From: Thermoflavifilum sp.
GTDB taxonomy: Bacteria; Bacteroidota; Bacteroidia; Chitinophagales; Chitinophagaceae
DNA: 64,000 nucleotides
NCBI RefSeq assembly: GCF_014961315.1
Contig: NZ_CP063141.1
Location: forward strand, 2,170,001 to 2,234,000
Direction: 5' to 3'
Part shown: piece after piece, positions 29,359 to 37,513 of the stretch
How positions within the stretch are numbered: position 1 is the first letter of the stretch
Layout of the letters: every line of letters starts with the position of its first letter
Program-made: the position numbers and the translations under genes
Notes under the pieces: model-generated
Databases searched by the model: none
What the model was told of the DNA's origin: nothing
The model's input: only the letters and a program-made list of their open reading frames with translations

Positions 29359-30519
29359 ATGCCTGTTTTTCATTTTCACTTGCAAGTCATCACGCCAGTC
29401 CACATTGGTACCGAACGCACTAAAGATTATATTTCCGGGCTGGACTTTATGTATGATAAAAATAAGAGGGAATATCAAGTATATTCATTCAATAAATTGT
29501 TGCCAAATTTAGAGCAGCGACAGTTGAACGCTATAACCGGCTATTTATTAGGTCAGCCAGATAAAGTATCAGAATACATATCCAGCCAACGTTTGATTAC
29601 CCAGAATATTTTATGTTATTCCTGGCCTTCTGCTTATGGAACTGCAAGAGAAATTCGCAGACATATTCAAGATGGATTGGGGAACTGGATTATCCCGGGA
29701 TCTTCCCTGAAAGGGAGCATACGCAGCATACTGGCGACTTCTTTATATCGTCATTCAGGCAAAAAAGGCAAAATCAACCTGGAAGATTTGTTTGGTAAAA
29801 TTGATAACAACCTGATGCGGTTTATTCAAGTCTCAGATTCTAAGATGACTTGTTCCGATGGTTCAGTCCCAGTGGGTATTTATCCAATTAAGATCTTTAG
29901 CGGCGATTTGCCAAATAAAGGTATGTGGAAAGATGCAAGAAACGGAGGGCATAAAGCACAATTCTCATCAGAGCATTTTGTTTCTTTTTATGAGATGTTA
30001 AATGATGATTATAGAGGTATTCCTCCAGCAGAGGGTAGAACGACGATCCGATGGGGTTGGGATGGAGAAGAAGCGATTCATTTATTTAATGCCAGGATCA
30101 AGAATCAGGTTAAAAATGTGGACTTGATATTCAATCATGAAGACCCAAAATGGTTAATTCAGCGTATCCGGGAACACACGAATAATTTTCTTAAAAAGGA
30201 GATGGCTTATTTTAAAGCATTTCCTAACAATCATCTTCAAGAGGATTTCTATGATGAATTAAAATGGTTGATAGAAGAGAATGAGAAAGATGAAAAGAGT
30301 TGTTTATTGAGGATAGGAGGGAATGTAGGATGGCATAGCATTACAGGCGATTGGCAATATGATGATTATGTTGCTGCCAGGAAACAACCTAATTCACATA
30401 GAAATCAATTAAAAACACGTAAAATATTATTTGATCTTACGCTTAATGAGAACAATGAAGAACGTATCCGATTTACTTTACCCGGATTTGTAAAGTTAAC
30501 CTTAGAAAAGGTTGAATGA
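29359..30519 (+). CDS. csm5: Type III-A RAMP Csm5
   Basis: 386 residues. Terminal RAMP of the Csm filament, involved in crRNA 3' maturation in studied systems. VITPVHIGTERTKDYISGLD (about 9-28) and WIIPGSSLKGSIRSILATSL (about 112-131) identify it. The stop codon TGA at 30517 overlaps an out-of-frame ATG, but the next gene most likely starts at ATG 30527, 7 nt downstream. Confidence 0.93.
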   Translation: MPVFHFHLQVITPVHIGTERTKDYISGLDFMYDKNKREYQVYSFNKLLPNLEQRQLNAITGYLLGQPDKVSEYISSQRLITQNILCYSWPSAYGTAREIRRHIQDGLGNWIIPGSSLKGSIRSILATSLYRHSGKKGKINLEDLFGKIDNNLMRFIQVSDSKMTCSDGSVPVGIYPIKIFSGDLPNKGMWKDARNGGHKAQFSSEHFVSFYEMLNDDYRGIPPAEGRTTIRWGWDGEEAIHLFNARIKNQVKNVDLIFNHEDPKWLIQRIREHTNNFLKKEMAYFKAFPNNHLQEDFYDELKWLIEENEKDEKSCLLRIGGNVGWHSITGDWQYDDYVAARKQPNSHRNQLKTRKILFDLTLNENNEERIRFTLPGFVKLTLEKVE

Positions 30520-30526
30520 TTTGATT

Positions 30527-31924
30527 ATGGCACTTACCCCACATCAAGATGAGATATTTAATCATATCCTGGATTTTTTTCAGAAAAGAGATGAGCAGAT
30601 ATGTATTTTAAATGGTCCAGCAGGAGTAGGAAAAACTTTTTTAATATCTCATCTGGCAAATGAACTCATGGATAGCAATCATGAAGTGTGCTTGTTAACT
30701 CCCACGGGTAGAGCGGCAAGGATATTGTCTCAATATACGAGTTTGCAAGCCCATACTATTCATTCGTACATATATGCATTAGAACAATTTATTTCAGATG
30801 ATGAAGATAGTAAAAATCATGCTGCTTCTTCGAAAAAGAAAAAATATCGTTTACATTTCAAGTTGCGTCTTCCCGATTTGAAAGGGGGTAAATTTTATAT
30901 TATTGATGAATCATCGATGATAGGGAATCATACTACGGCTTCCTTTGCCACTTTTGGAAGTGGACGTTTATTGGAAGACTTATTATACGTCTGCAATGGA
31001 AGTAAAATCTTATTTTGTGGAGATCCTTTTCAGCTCCGGCCGGTAGGTGATCCAAATTTACCTGCCATGGATGAAGCATGGTTTAAAGAAAGGAGGTATC
31101 CCGTGTGTAGTTTTTCGTTGAAAGAGGTGATTCGTCATGCAGAGGATAGTGGTATTCTGGAGCTGGCTGGCCGGCTACGCAGTATGCAAAATCATCTGCT
31201 GGAAGGTAAAATGCCTTATTTACCGGCAAGAGATTTATCGGGTGTGCATTTGATTCCGGATAACAAAATGCTGTACACTTATTTCGACTATTTACGACGA
31301 AGTGGCTTTCACCGAACAATAGCTATTGCACATACTCAGAAACATTGCCGATATATCAATGATCGTATTCGAGCGTTGCGTTTTGGCTTTACCTCTATGC
31401 CTTTGCTTCCCGGAGATATTTTAATCGTCACACAGAACAATCAACTTTATCCCCTTTATAACGGCGATTTTGTAGAAGTGATTGAAGTTGGGGAGTCGCA
31501 TACTTATTGTCGGATTTCATTTGTCCCTATCCGAGTGAAAACACTTGCTGAAAATAATGAATTTGATATTTTATTTTGTGATGAGATTATTAAAAGTGGA
31601 CTTCAAAACTTAACCATTGAACAACAGCATGATTTACTGGTTGATTTTATGATACGATGTAAAAAGAAAGGATTAGATCCCGAAGAAAGAGAATTTATTG
31701 TTGAATTAAGAAAAGACCCTTATCTCAATAGTCTCAGGGCTACTTATGGTTATGCTATCACCTGCCATAAGGCCCAGGGTGGTGAGTGGGATCATGTATT
31801 TATGTTTCTTAATCCTTTTATGGGTAAAATGGGAGCCAGCGATCTTGTCAGGTGGTTTTATACGGCTACTACCCGTGCGAAAAAAGATTTATTTATTAAT
31901 ATGGATTCAACCTGGATTGTATAA
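30527..31924 (+). CDS. RecD/UvrD-like superfamily 1 helicase inside the cas operon
   Basis: 465 residues from ATG 30527. Motifs in order: Walker A GPAGVGKT (30-37), Ia-like LLTPTGRAARIL, Walker B YIIDESSMIG (about 125-134), motif III ILFCGDPFQLRPVGD (about 160-174), motif V ITCHKAQGGEWDHVFM (about 411-426) and motif VI FYTATTRAKKDLFI, the RecD/TraA layout. It should move along DNA 5' to 3' using ATP. A RecD-type helicase is not a standard part of type III-A systems. Its position between csm5 and the CARF nucleases, with tight spacing on both sides, suggests shared expression and a role in interference or in supplying DNA for spacer capture; the latter is inference. Confidence 0.88.
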   Translation: MALTPHQDEIFNHILDFFQKRDEQICILNGPAGVGKTFLISHLANELMDSNHEVCLLTPTGRAARILSQYTSLQAHTIHSYIYALEQFISDDEDSKNHAASSKKKKYRLHFKLRLPDLKGGKFYIIDESSMIGNHTTASFATFGSGRLLEDLLYVCNGSKILFCGDPFQLRPVGDPNLPAMDEAWFKERRYPVCSFSLKEVIRHAEDSGILELAGRLRSMQNHLLEGKMPYLPARDLSGVHLIPDNKMLYTYFDYLRRSGFHRTIAIAHTQKHCRYINDRIRALRFGFTSMPLLPGDILIVTQNNQLYPLYNGDFVEVIEVGESHTYCRISFVPIRVKTLAENNEFDILFCDEIIKSGLQNLTIEQQHDLLVDFMIRCKKKGLDPEEREFIVELRKDPYLNSLRATYGYAITCHKAQGGEWDHVFMFLNPFMGKMGASDLVRWFYTATTRAKKDLFINMDSTWIV

Positions 31925-31940
31925 TTTTAAAATAAGTTTT

Positions 31941-33422
31941 ATGGAATATTTTGTTATTACAATAGGAACAAGAGACATACAGATATTAAAAGAAAAAGTA
32001 GATGAATTAAAACAAAGAATTGATTCTGACTTTGCGAAATATCTTTATACGAATGAAAACTTGCCTGATTATTATTGTTTCAGGCAGCCCAGAGAGTCCG
32101 GTAAAAAGCTTGTAGAAAATTATGATCAGATCAAAGAGTTATTATCATTTCCAATGATTGACCCGTTCATAGATTATATTTTAAATAATGAAAATAAAGA
32201 GGATGAGTTGGCGGGTGTACTGATTTATACTGATCAAGAAAATTTACAGGATGATAGTAGGCAAAAGAAACAGGATACCGTATATTTTAAAGATACCATA
32301 GAAAAACATTTACGAGATAAGTATAATATTCAAAAAATTAATTCAGTGAAGGTATCAGAAAATGTGGATAGCATAGATGATCAATATCAGATGTTCGGAA
32401 AAGAATTGGATAAAATTTTAATTCTACCGGATGAGGTGAAGAACGTTTATTTATTTCCTCAGGGTGGTATTGATCAGATTAACCAGGCTATTACATTACA
32501 ATTGATTCAACGCTATAGATCGAAGGTTATATATTGTCAAAAACCGGAGAATGTTGGTGTCCGTAAATTGACATTCCCGTCATTATTTTTAAATGACCTT
32601 CGTAAAAACATACTTAAGCATCATTTGGATATGTATGGATTTGACCGAATCGATGAGGATATTTGTCCCTTTGATTGGTTGTATCTTATGTGCAGATATG
32701 CTTCTGCGAGATTATCCTTGAACGACAGGGAGGCAAGACAATGCTATTCAGAAATGATACGTAAAATCGCTGATAAGGCATTGAGAAGATCAATAAATCA
32801 TAAATTGCTTACATATACTTCACTTCAGCCAATACCTCTAAATAGAAGAAAACTTCAAGATTTGTACGTAAATATTAAAATTAAATTTTGTAAGCAATCA
32901 GATTATCGAAATTTCCTGATTGGATTGTATACATTATCAGAAAATCTTGAAAAGCAGTTTGTAGATGAATATTTTGGAGTGGATACAATGGTTAAATTTT
33001 TTAATTCAAGCAATTATGATCAGGACAATAAAGAATGGATTGACTTTTTAAAAGATAAATTAGGTCATGAATTTATTGAAAGGTTGGAACAAGATGGCAT
33101 TAGGCTTTATAATCCTAACTTGCCCACTTATAAGGAGATATTTATTGAGTTGCTGGATCAAGGCAAAATTCCTCATTTAAACAATTGTTTTTCTATATCT
33201 CAATACCATATTTATTGTAAAGCTATAGATAAACTGCGTGGTAAGAGAAATCAGATTGCCCATCGTCTGTCGAATCCAACGATTAATGAGCTTAACGGTG
33301 AGATACGTGGTACAGGATTTAGTGATTTTAGTGAGTTGTTTGATTTCCTTGATTGCCTCTTAAACGTGAACGGATTTGATGATTTTGATTTTATTAAAGA
33401 TGTGATTGAGAAACATATTTAA
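31941..33422 (+). CDS. Csm6-like CARF-HEPN ribonuclease
   Basis: 493 residues from ATG 31941; upstream reading to 31746 only overlaps the helicase. The N-terminal half is a CARF-like Rossmann domain: MEYFVITIGTRDIQILKEKV and, near 167-190, VYLFPQGGIDQINQAITLQL, the ligand-site pattern of cyclic oligoadenylate sensors. The C-terminal half is a helical HEPN domain with RNQIAH (R436-H441), the RxxxxH RNase motif. Expected to degrade RNA non-specifically when bound by the second messenger made by Cas10. Sequence is clearly divergent from textbook Csm6, so the symbol is not assigned. AT-rich. Confidence 0.85.
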   Translation: MEYFVITIGTRDIQILKEKVDELKQRIDSDFAKYLYTNENLPDYYCFRQPRESGKKLVENYDQIKELLSFPMIDPFIDYILNNENKEDELAGVLIYTDQENLQDDSRQKKQDTVYFKDTIEKHLRDKYNIQKINSVKVSENVDSIDDQYQMFGKELDKILILPDEVKNVYLFPQGGIDQINQAITLQLIQRYRSKVIYCQKPENVGVRKLTFPSLFLNDLRKNILKHHLDMYGFDRIDEDICPFDWLYLMCRYASARLSLNDREARQCYSEMIRKIADKALRRSINHKLLTYTSLQPIPLNRRKLQDLYVNIKIKFCKQSDYRNFLIGLYTLSENLEKQFVDEYFGVDTMVKFFNSSNYDQDNKEWIDFLKDKLGHEFIERLEQDGIRLYNPNLPTYKEIFIELLDQGKIPHLNNCFSISQYHIYCKAIDKLRGKRNQIAHRLSNPTINELNGEIRGTGFSDFSELFDFLDCLLNVNGFDDFDFIKDVIEKHI

Positions 33423-33431
33423 TTTAAATAT

Positions 33432-34454
33432 ATGCCTACTGTTGTTTCACTCGTTTCTGAGCAAACCATCCCTAATGTGGCTTTCATCAAACAGATGAAA
33501 AGCAGAGCTAACTCCTTTCTTTTTATTACTACAACAGAATTTGAAAATCGAGTTGATTGGATTACTAAATCGGCTTTCCTTGATCCTAACACGTATGAGG
33601 TTAAGAAATTGTTTGTTTACCCGAATGGGTATTCAGATATTTTGAGCCAATTACGTGATCAATTGAATCAGGAGGAAGAATATATTGTTAATATCACGTG
33701 CGGTACCAAGTTGATGAGTCTGGCTGTTTTTGAGTTTTTTAAAAATTTGCCCCATGCTTCTATTTTTTATTTGCCGATCAGCCAGAATAAGTACATTCAG
33801 TTGCATCCTGTTCATGAGGAGTACCAGTTCAAGATTCATCTATCTCTACAGGAGTATTTAACAGCTTATGGGTTGATATATGATCAGGCTGAGCGCCCGG
33901 CTTATGCATCAAAACATCGTCCGGATGCAATGATGTCTCAAATTCGCGATGAGAAAGGTCGTTTGCCAAACAATAAGGGTATTATCGATAATCCATCATT
34001 ATCTGCTGAAGAAAAAAAATATCTGACAGGAGGCTGGTTTGAATGGTATGCATACGACTTGATCAAGCAAGAGTTTAATTTGCACGATAAATTTATTGCT
34101 TGTGGCGTTCATCTAAAACGGGATATTTCTGATCGTAATTCGTCTATTGGTGAGGTGGTTCTTAATGAGATGGATGTGATGTTTGTAAAATCAAACATCC
34201 TGTACCTGATTGAATGTAAGGTGGTCCAGGATATTAGTTCGATCCTGCATGGACCTGTTGATCGGCTAACAGCCATTAGCACTTATCTGAGTACCGGTAC
34301 TAAGAAATATATATTTGTTCTTTCAAAATTCACCGATTCTAATCAAGCCGAAATCTATAGAAGTAAAATGCTTCAGTACGGGATTCATGATCTTGTTACC
34401 TGGTCTAAGCTTAAAGATGAGCAAAATTTGCGTGATTTTATTCGAAAGATGTAG
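33432..34454 (+). CDS. Card1/Can2-like CARF nuclease
   Basis: 340 residues. CARF domain in the first ~150 residues (VNITCGTKLMSLAVFEFF, about 87-104, is the typical nucleotide-binding helix start). The C-terminal DUF1887-type PD-(D/E)xK domain has D248 in NEMDVMFVKSN and E261-K263 in LYLIECKVV. In studied relatives this architecture gives a cyclic tetra-adenylate activated nuclease acting on single-stranded DNA or RNA, or nicking supercoiled DNA. It follows the HEPN effector by 9 nt, so the cell would make two different effectors from one message. Confidence 0.88.
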   Translation: MPTVVSLVSEQTIPNVAFIKQMKSRANSFLFITTTEFENRVDWITKSAFLDPNTYEVKKLFVYPNGYSDILSQLRDQLNQEEEYIVNITCGTKLMSLAVFEFFKNLPHASIFYLPISQNKYIQLHPVHEEYQFKIHLSLQEYLTAYGLIYDQAERPAYASKHRPDAMMSQIRDEKGRLPNNKGIIDNPSLSAEEKKYLTGGWFEWYAYDLIKQEFNLHDKFIACGVHLKRDISDRNSSIGEVVLNEMDVMFVKSNILYLIECKVVQDISSILHGPVDRLTAISTYLSTGTKKYIFVLSKFTDSNQAEIYRSKMLQYGIHDLVTWSKLKDEQNLRDFIRKM

Positions 34455-34460
34455 TTTCAC

Positions 34461-34841
34461 ATGCTTGTTAATCTCACCAATCATCCTTCGGGAAAATGGG
34501 ATCATACACAATATTCGGCTGCAGTTGAACGTTATCATCATATCGTTGACCTGCCTTTCCCTCATATTGATCCGGAAGCTACCCTAAAAGAAGTGGCCGA
34601 ATGGGCCGAAAAGTATTTGTTTGACATTCTTGAGTTAAGGAGCAAGAATCAACAGGATGATGTGTTTGCCGTGCTGTTGATGGGTGAGTGGACGTTTTGC
34701 TTTCAGCTGGCCATCCGGTTGCGTGAACACAGCATCCCCGTACTGGCTACAACCACGGTCAGGGAAGTAAGTATGAAGGGTGACCAAAAAATTTCCATTT
34801 TTCGCTTTTCCGGCTTTCGACCTTATTTCGAACTGCCATAG
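34461..34841 (+). CDS. Small CRISPR-associated Rossmann-like protein, possible ring nuclease
   Basis: 126 residues, starting MLVNLTNHPSGKWDHTQYSA. A beta-alpha pattern is visible: strand (VDLPFP), helix (EVAEWAEKYLFDILEL), strand (VFAVLLMGEW), helix (TFCFQLAIRLREHS), strand (PVLATTTVREV), then FRFSGFRPYFELP. This layout, with a strand ending in GEW before a helix and a strand ending in ATTT, resembles Csx20-type proteins and other small CARF-like folds that destroy cyclic oligoadenylate. The resemblance is topological and I cannot name the family. It is packed between the CARF nuclease (6 nt) and cas1 (2 nt), so a role in the signalling pathway is likely. Confidence 0.7.
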   Translation: MLVNLTNHPSGKWDHTQYSAAVERYHHIVDLPFPHIDPEATLKEVAEWAEKYLFDILELRSKNQQDDVFAVLLMGEWTFCFQLAIRLREHSIPVLATTTVREVSMKGDQKISIFRFSGFRPYFELP

Positions 34842-34843
34842 TC

Positions 34844-35821
34844 ATGCATCTGGTTTTAAATTCATATGGCACCACGCTGGCCAAAGAGAATCAGATGTTT
34901 GCTGTTATCAATCATGAAGGTAAGCAGCTGATTCCTCCGGATCAGGTGCAGTCGATTTCTATCAGTAAGGGGGCTAAAATTACTTCTGATGCCGTTTTAT
35001 TGGCCATTGAGCATGAAATCGATGTATTGTTTATTAACGCTCTTGGTTTCCCGGAGGGCAGGGTATGGAGTCACCGATATGGTTCGATTGCAACCATCCG
35101 TAAGAATCAGATAGCATTTATCTATTCCTCCCATGCAGTGAAATGGGTCAAGCAAATCATTCAGGAGAAGATGGATAATCAAATTGCCATGTTGCTGATT
35201 ATGGAAGCCCGTGATGATCGAGAAGAGCGTATTATTCAGCATACCATCAAGGCAATTACTGATTACAAGAATAAAGTGATACACCTGGATGGGGAATGGG
35301 TTACCGACATAGCGCCTTCGCTCAGGGGATGGGAAGGGGCGGCATCGAAGCGATATTTTGATGTGTTTTCTTTGTTCCTGCCTGAATTTTATCGATTTGA
35401 GCAACGTACACAACATCCCGCCACCGATCCGTTTAATGCTTTGCTGAATTATGGATATGGAATGTTGTATGGGAAGATTGAAGGTGCATTGATTAAGGCC
35501 GGCATCGACCCTTATGTGGGTGTTTTTCATCGAGATGATTATAATCGACCCGTACTGGTTTATGATGTGATGGAAAAATATCGGGTGTGGGTTGATTATG
35601 TGGCTTTTCAACTGGCCGGCCAGGATGTGCTGCCCCATGAAGGATTTGTAGAAAAACAGGGTGCAATATGGCTTGATGGATTAACTAAACGTATTTACAT
35701 TCAAGCGATTCAGGATTATCTGTCGGAGATTATCACCATAGATCATGTAGAAAGAAGTCGGGAAACGCATATACAACTATATGCTCAGCAACTCGCAAAA
35801 TTTTTCCTTCAGCTGGAATAA
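34844..35821 (+). CDS. cas1: CRISPR integrase Cas1
   Basis: 325 residues. Integrates new spacers at the leader end of the array as part of a Cas1-Cas2 complex. The metal-binding residues are E164 in RGWEGAASKRYF, H229 in GVFHRDDYN and D241 in VLVYDVMEKY; the N-terminal beta domain (residues 1-~75) and helical C-terminal domain are complete. There is no fused reverse transcriptase or Cas6. It starts 2 nt after the small protein and is followed after 25 nt by the Prim-Pol. Confidence 0.96.
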   Translation: MHLVLNSYGTTLAKENQMFAVINHEGKQLIPPDQVQSISISKGAKITSDAVLLAIEHEIDVLFINALGFPEGRVWSHRYGSIATIRKNQIAFIYSSHAVKWVKQIIQEKMDNQIAMLLIMEARDDREERIIQHTIKAITDYKNKVIHLDGEWVTDIAPSLRGWEGAASKRYFDVFSLFLPEFYRFEQRTQHPATDPFNALLNYGYGMLYGKIEGALIKAGIDPYVGVFHRDDYNRPVLVYDVMEKYRVWVDYVAFQLAGQDVLPHEGFVEKQGAIWLDGLTKRIYIQAIQDYLSEIITIDHVERSRETHIQLYAQQLAKFFLQLE

Positions 35822-35846
35822 TGGTTGAACCTAAAACATAGCAGAT

Positions 35847-36860
35847 ATGGAAATCAGCTATGGTTTACACATCACCCAGCCCAATGATCCACTTCAACGG
35901 GTGCATTGGGAACAGGTCGTGCGTAAGATTGCCGATCCTCCCCAAGCATTAAAGCAGCAAGTGCAATTACTCAGGCAAATACGAACTATTGAACCCAGAA
36001 AATATCAGGAGTTAAAGCGTGAATTGCCCTACTTTTGCTGTAGTTTATTTTCTCCATCTGTTAGAAGAAAAGAAAATTTTGTTTCTATATCTTCGCTGGT
36101 CATTGATCTGGATCATTTAAATCAAACCCATAATCTGCAGGAGGTGCGAGATACACTTAAGCAAGATCCGGGTGTGGGTTTGATTTATATATCGCCTGGC
36201 AGTGAAGGATTAAAAGTGGCTTACTGGCTGAAATCCCCTTGCATGGATGAAGGATTGTACAGCTATTTGTATAAGTCGTATGTAAAACAATTTGCTGATC
36301 GCTATCATTTACATGATGTGATTGATTGGAAGGTGCACGATGTAACGCGTGCAAATTTTCTCAGTGTGGATCCGGATGTGTATTACAATCCCAATGCTGA
36401 ACCTATTGACCTGGATGGATATATGCAGGGCATGCAGGAAGAAGGCATGCGTGAACAGATTGCTGCATTTCAGGAATATGCCCGTCAGCAATCAAAAGAA
36501 GAAGTACATGATGAACCTACCTTAACCGATGAAGTATTAGAACAGATCAAAAAGTCGCTGGATCCACAATATAGAAAAACGGTAAAGAAAGAAATTTACC
36601 AGCCTGCGCAACTCGATCAAGTTTTACCCGACATAGAAAGGGTATTAAAAGAGCATGGCATATTGATAGAGAGTATTAAACCTATTCATTATGGGAAACA
36701 AATTCGGGTGACGATGAGTCCCTATTGGGCTGAAGTGAATGTTTTCTATGGGAAGAAGGGATATTCAGTTGTACCTACGACTAAGTCGGGTTCACAAAAG
36801 GAGCTGGCGCAACTGGTATTTCAACTGCTTGATCGCTTTTTTTATTCTTCACCTTTTTAA
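35847..36860 (+). CDS. CRISPR-associated primase-polymerase (CAPP), BT4734/VirE-N type
   Basis: 337 residues. The archaeo-eukaryotic primase core has all three motifs: D87-x-D89 in SSLVIDLDHL; S116-P-G with G121-L-K123 in YISPGSEGLKVAYWL; and D165-x-x-R168 with S173-x-D175 in HDVTRANFLSVDPDVYY. This N-terminal domain is that of the BT4734/VirE-N primase family, members of which have been reported beside cas1-cas2 and implicated in spacer acquisition. The remaining ~140 residues hold a helical linker and a strand-rich module with EVNVFYGKKGYSVVPTTKSG (about 298-317) that I do not recognise. Lies between cas1 and cas2; the same reading frame continues into cas2 after one TAA. Confidence 0.85.
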   Translation: MEISYGLHITQPNDPLQRVHWEQVVRKIADPPQALKQQVQLLRQIRTIEPRKYQELKRELPYFCCSLFSPSVRRKENFVSISSLVIDLDHLNQTHNLQEVRDTLKQDPGVGLIYISPGSEGLKVAYWLKSPCMDEGLYSYLYKSYVKQFADRYHLHDVIDWKVHDVTRANFLSVDPDVYYNPNAEPIDLDGYMQGMQEEGMREQIAAFQEYARQQSKEEVHDEPTLTDEVLEQIKKSLDPQYRKTVKKEIYQPAQLDQVLPDIERVLKEHGILIESIKPIHYGKQIRVTMSPYWAEVNVFYGKKGYSVVPTTKSGSQKELAQLVFQLLDRFFYSSPF

Positions 36861-36872
36861 GAAATATCAACC

Positions 36873-37385
36873 TTGTCCGCACGTAAAAAACGAACACTCA
36901 GCCTGGAAGAAAAGCTTCGCTTATGGTTGCAAGCAGGCATCCAGGGATCAGTGGATGATGCGGCTTCGGAATCTCAATCATCCTCTGATGCAGATCCGCT
37001 GGATGATGTTAAGCTTTTACCGGATTTAAAACAAAGGATTCAGAAATTACTTCATATTGTTAAAGCACATCCCATGAAAGCCACAGATATGTTGTCGTTG
37101 ATCATGTATGATATTGAGGATAATCGGGTGCGAAACATTATTGCCCGTTATTTGATACGCAAGGGTTGCATAAGAATTCAAAAATCCGTATATTTCCTGA
37201 GGGCGCATCATCGGGTATATAAGGAAATAGCCGAGGCGTTGAAGCAGGTGCAGGCGAGTTATGATAATCAGGACAGTATTATTTTAGTGCCCATTCCGCA
37301 TGATGTGCCGGGCAGCATGCAGATTATTGGGAAGGAGATACATATTACCCGGTTAGTTGACCATCCGAATACATTATTTTTTTAG
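36873..37385 (+). CDS. cas2: Cas2 with a 72-residue N-terminal extension
   Basis: 170 residues from TTG 36873. The Cas2 ferredoxin fold is the C-terminal part: MLSLIMYDIEDNRVRNIIAR (73-92) with the conserved Asp, then IRIQKSVYFLRAHH and DSIILVPIPHDV. Plain Cas2 proteins have about 90-100 residues. The extra N-terminal part contains a basic start (SARKKRTLSLEEKLRLWLQA), an acidic Ser/Asp linker and a helix (DLKQRIQKLLHIVKAH). Codon use there looks coding, and the earliest ATG is only at residue 68, so either TTG is the real start or the shorter form from ATG 37074/37089 is made. The frame is the same as that of the Prim-Pol, whose TAA is 12 nt upstream. Confidence 0.88.
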   Translation: MSARKKRTLSLEEKLRLWLQAGIQGSVDDAASESQSSSDADPLDDVKLLPDLKQRIQKLLHIVKAHPMKATDMLSLIMYDIEDNRVRNIIARYLIRKGCIRIQKSVYFLRAHHRVYKEIAEALKQVQASYDNQDSIILVPIPHDVPGSMQIIGKEIHITRLVDHPNTLFF

Positions 37386-37513
37386 TGTATGGGTTCCGCT
37401 AAAATATTTAGTACATTCAGTTTAAAGCATGATTTTTTAACGGTTAAAAAAGGCGAAATTTTTCCGAGATTTGTGAATAATTACCTGAATTTCAGCTCTT
37501 TGGAATGGGAACT
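37386..37513 (+). promoter_or_regulatory. CRISPR leader with a 9-bp palindrome
   Basis: The 128 nt between cas2 and the first repeat are AT-rich and lack an ORF, as expected of a leader. TTTTTTAAC-G-GTTAAAAAA (37433-37451) is a perfect inverted repeat about 60 nt before the first repeat. It may be a binding site for integration or regulation, or end the cas message. A -7-like GAGATTTG at about 37470 is only a weak promoter candidate. That this side is the leader is supported by the mutated repeat at the opposite end. Confidence 0.75.

Noticed and set aside
31746..31940. Upstream extension of the CARF-HEPN frame into the helicase gene
   Set aside because: Overlap of almost 200 nt with a conserved helicase end; ATG 31941 gives a typical CARF start.
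34844..37385. Apparent absence of cas2 in the locus
   Set aside because: The 170-residue frame at 36873 contains a full Cas2 fold from residue 73; the long N-terminal extension disguises it.
37386..37513. Strong promoter in the CRISPR leader
   Set aside because: Only a weak -7-like GAGATTTG without a matching TTG was found, so no promoter was annotated beyond the leader entry.
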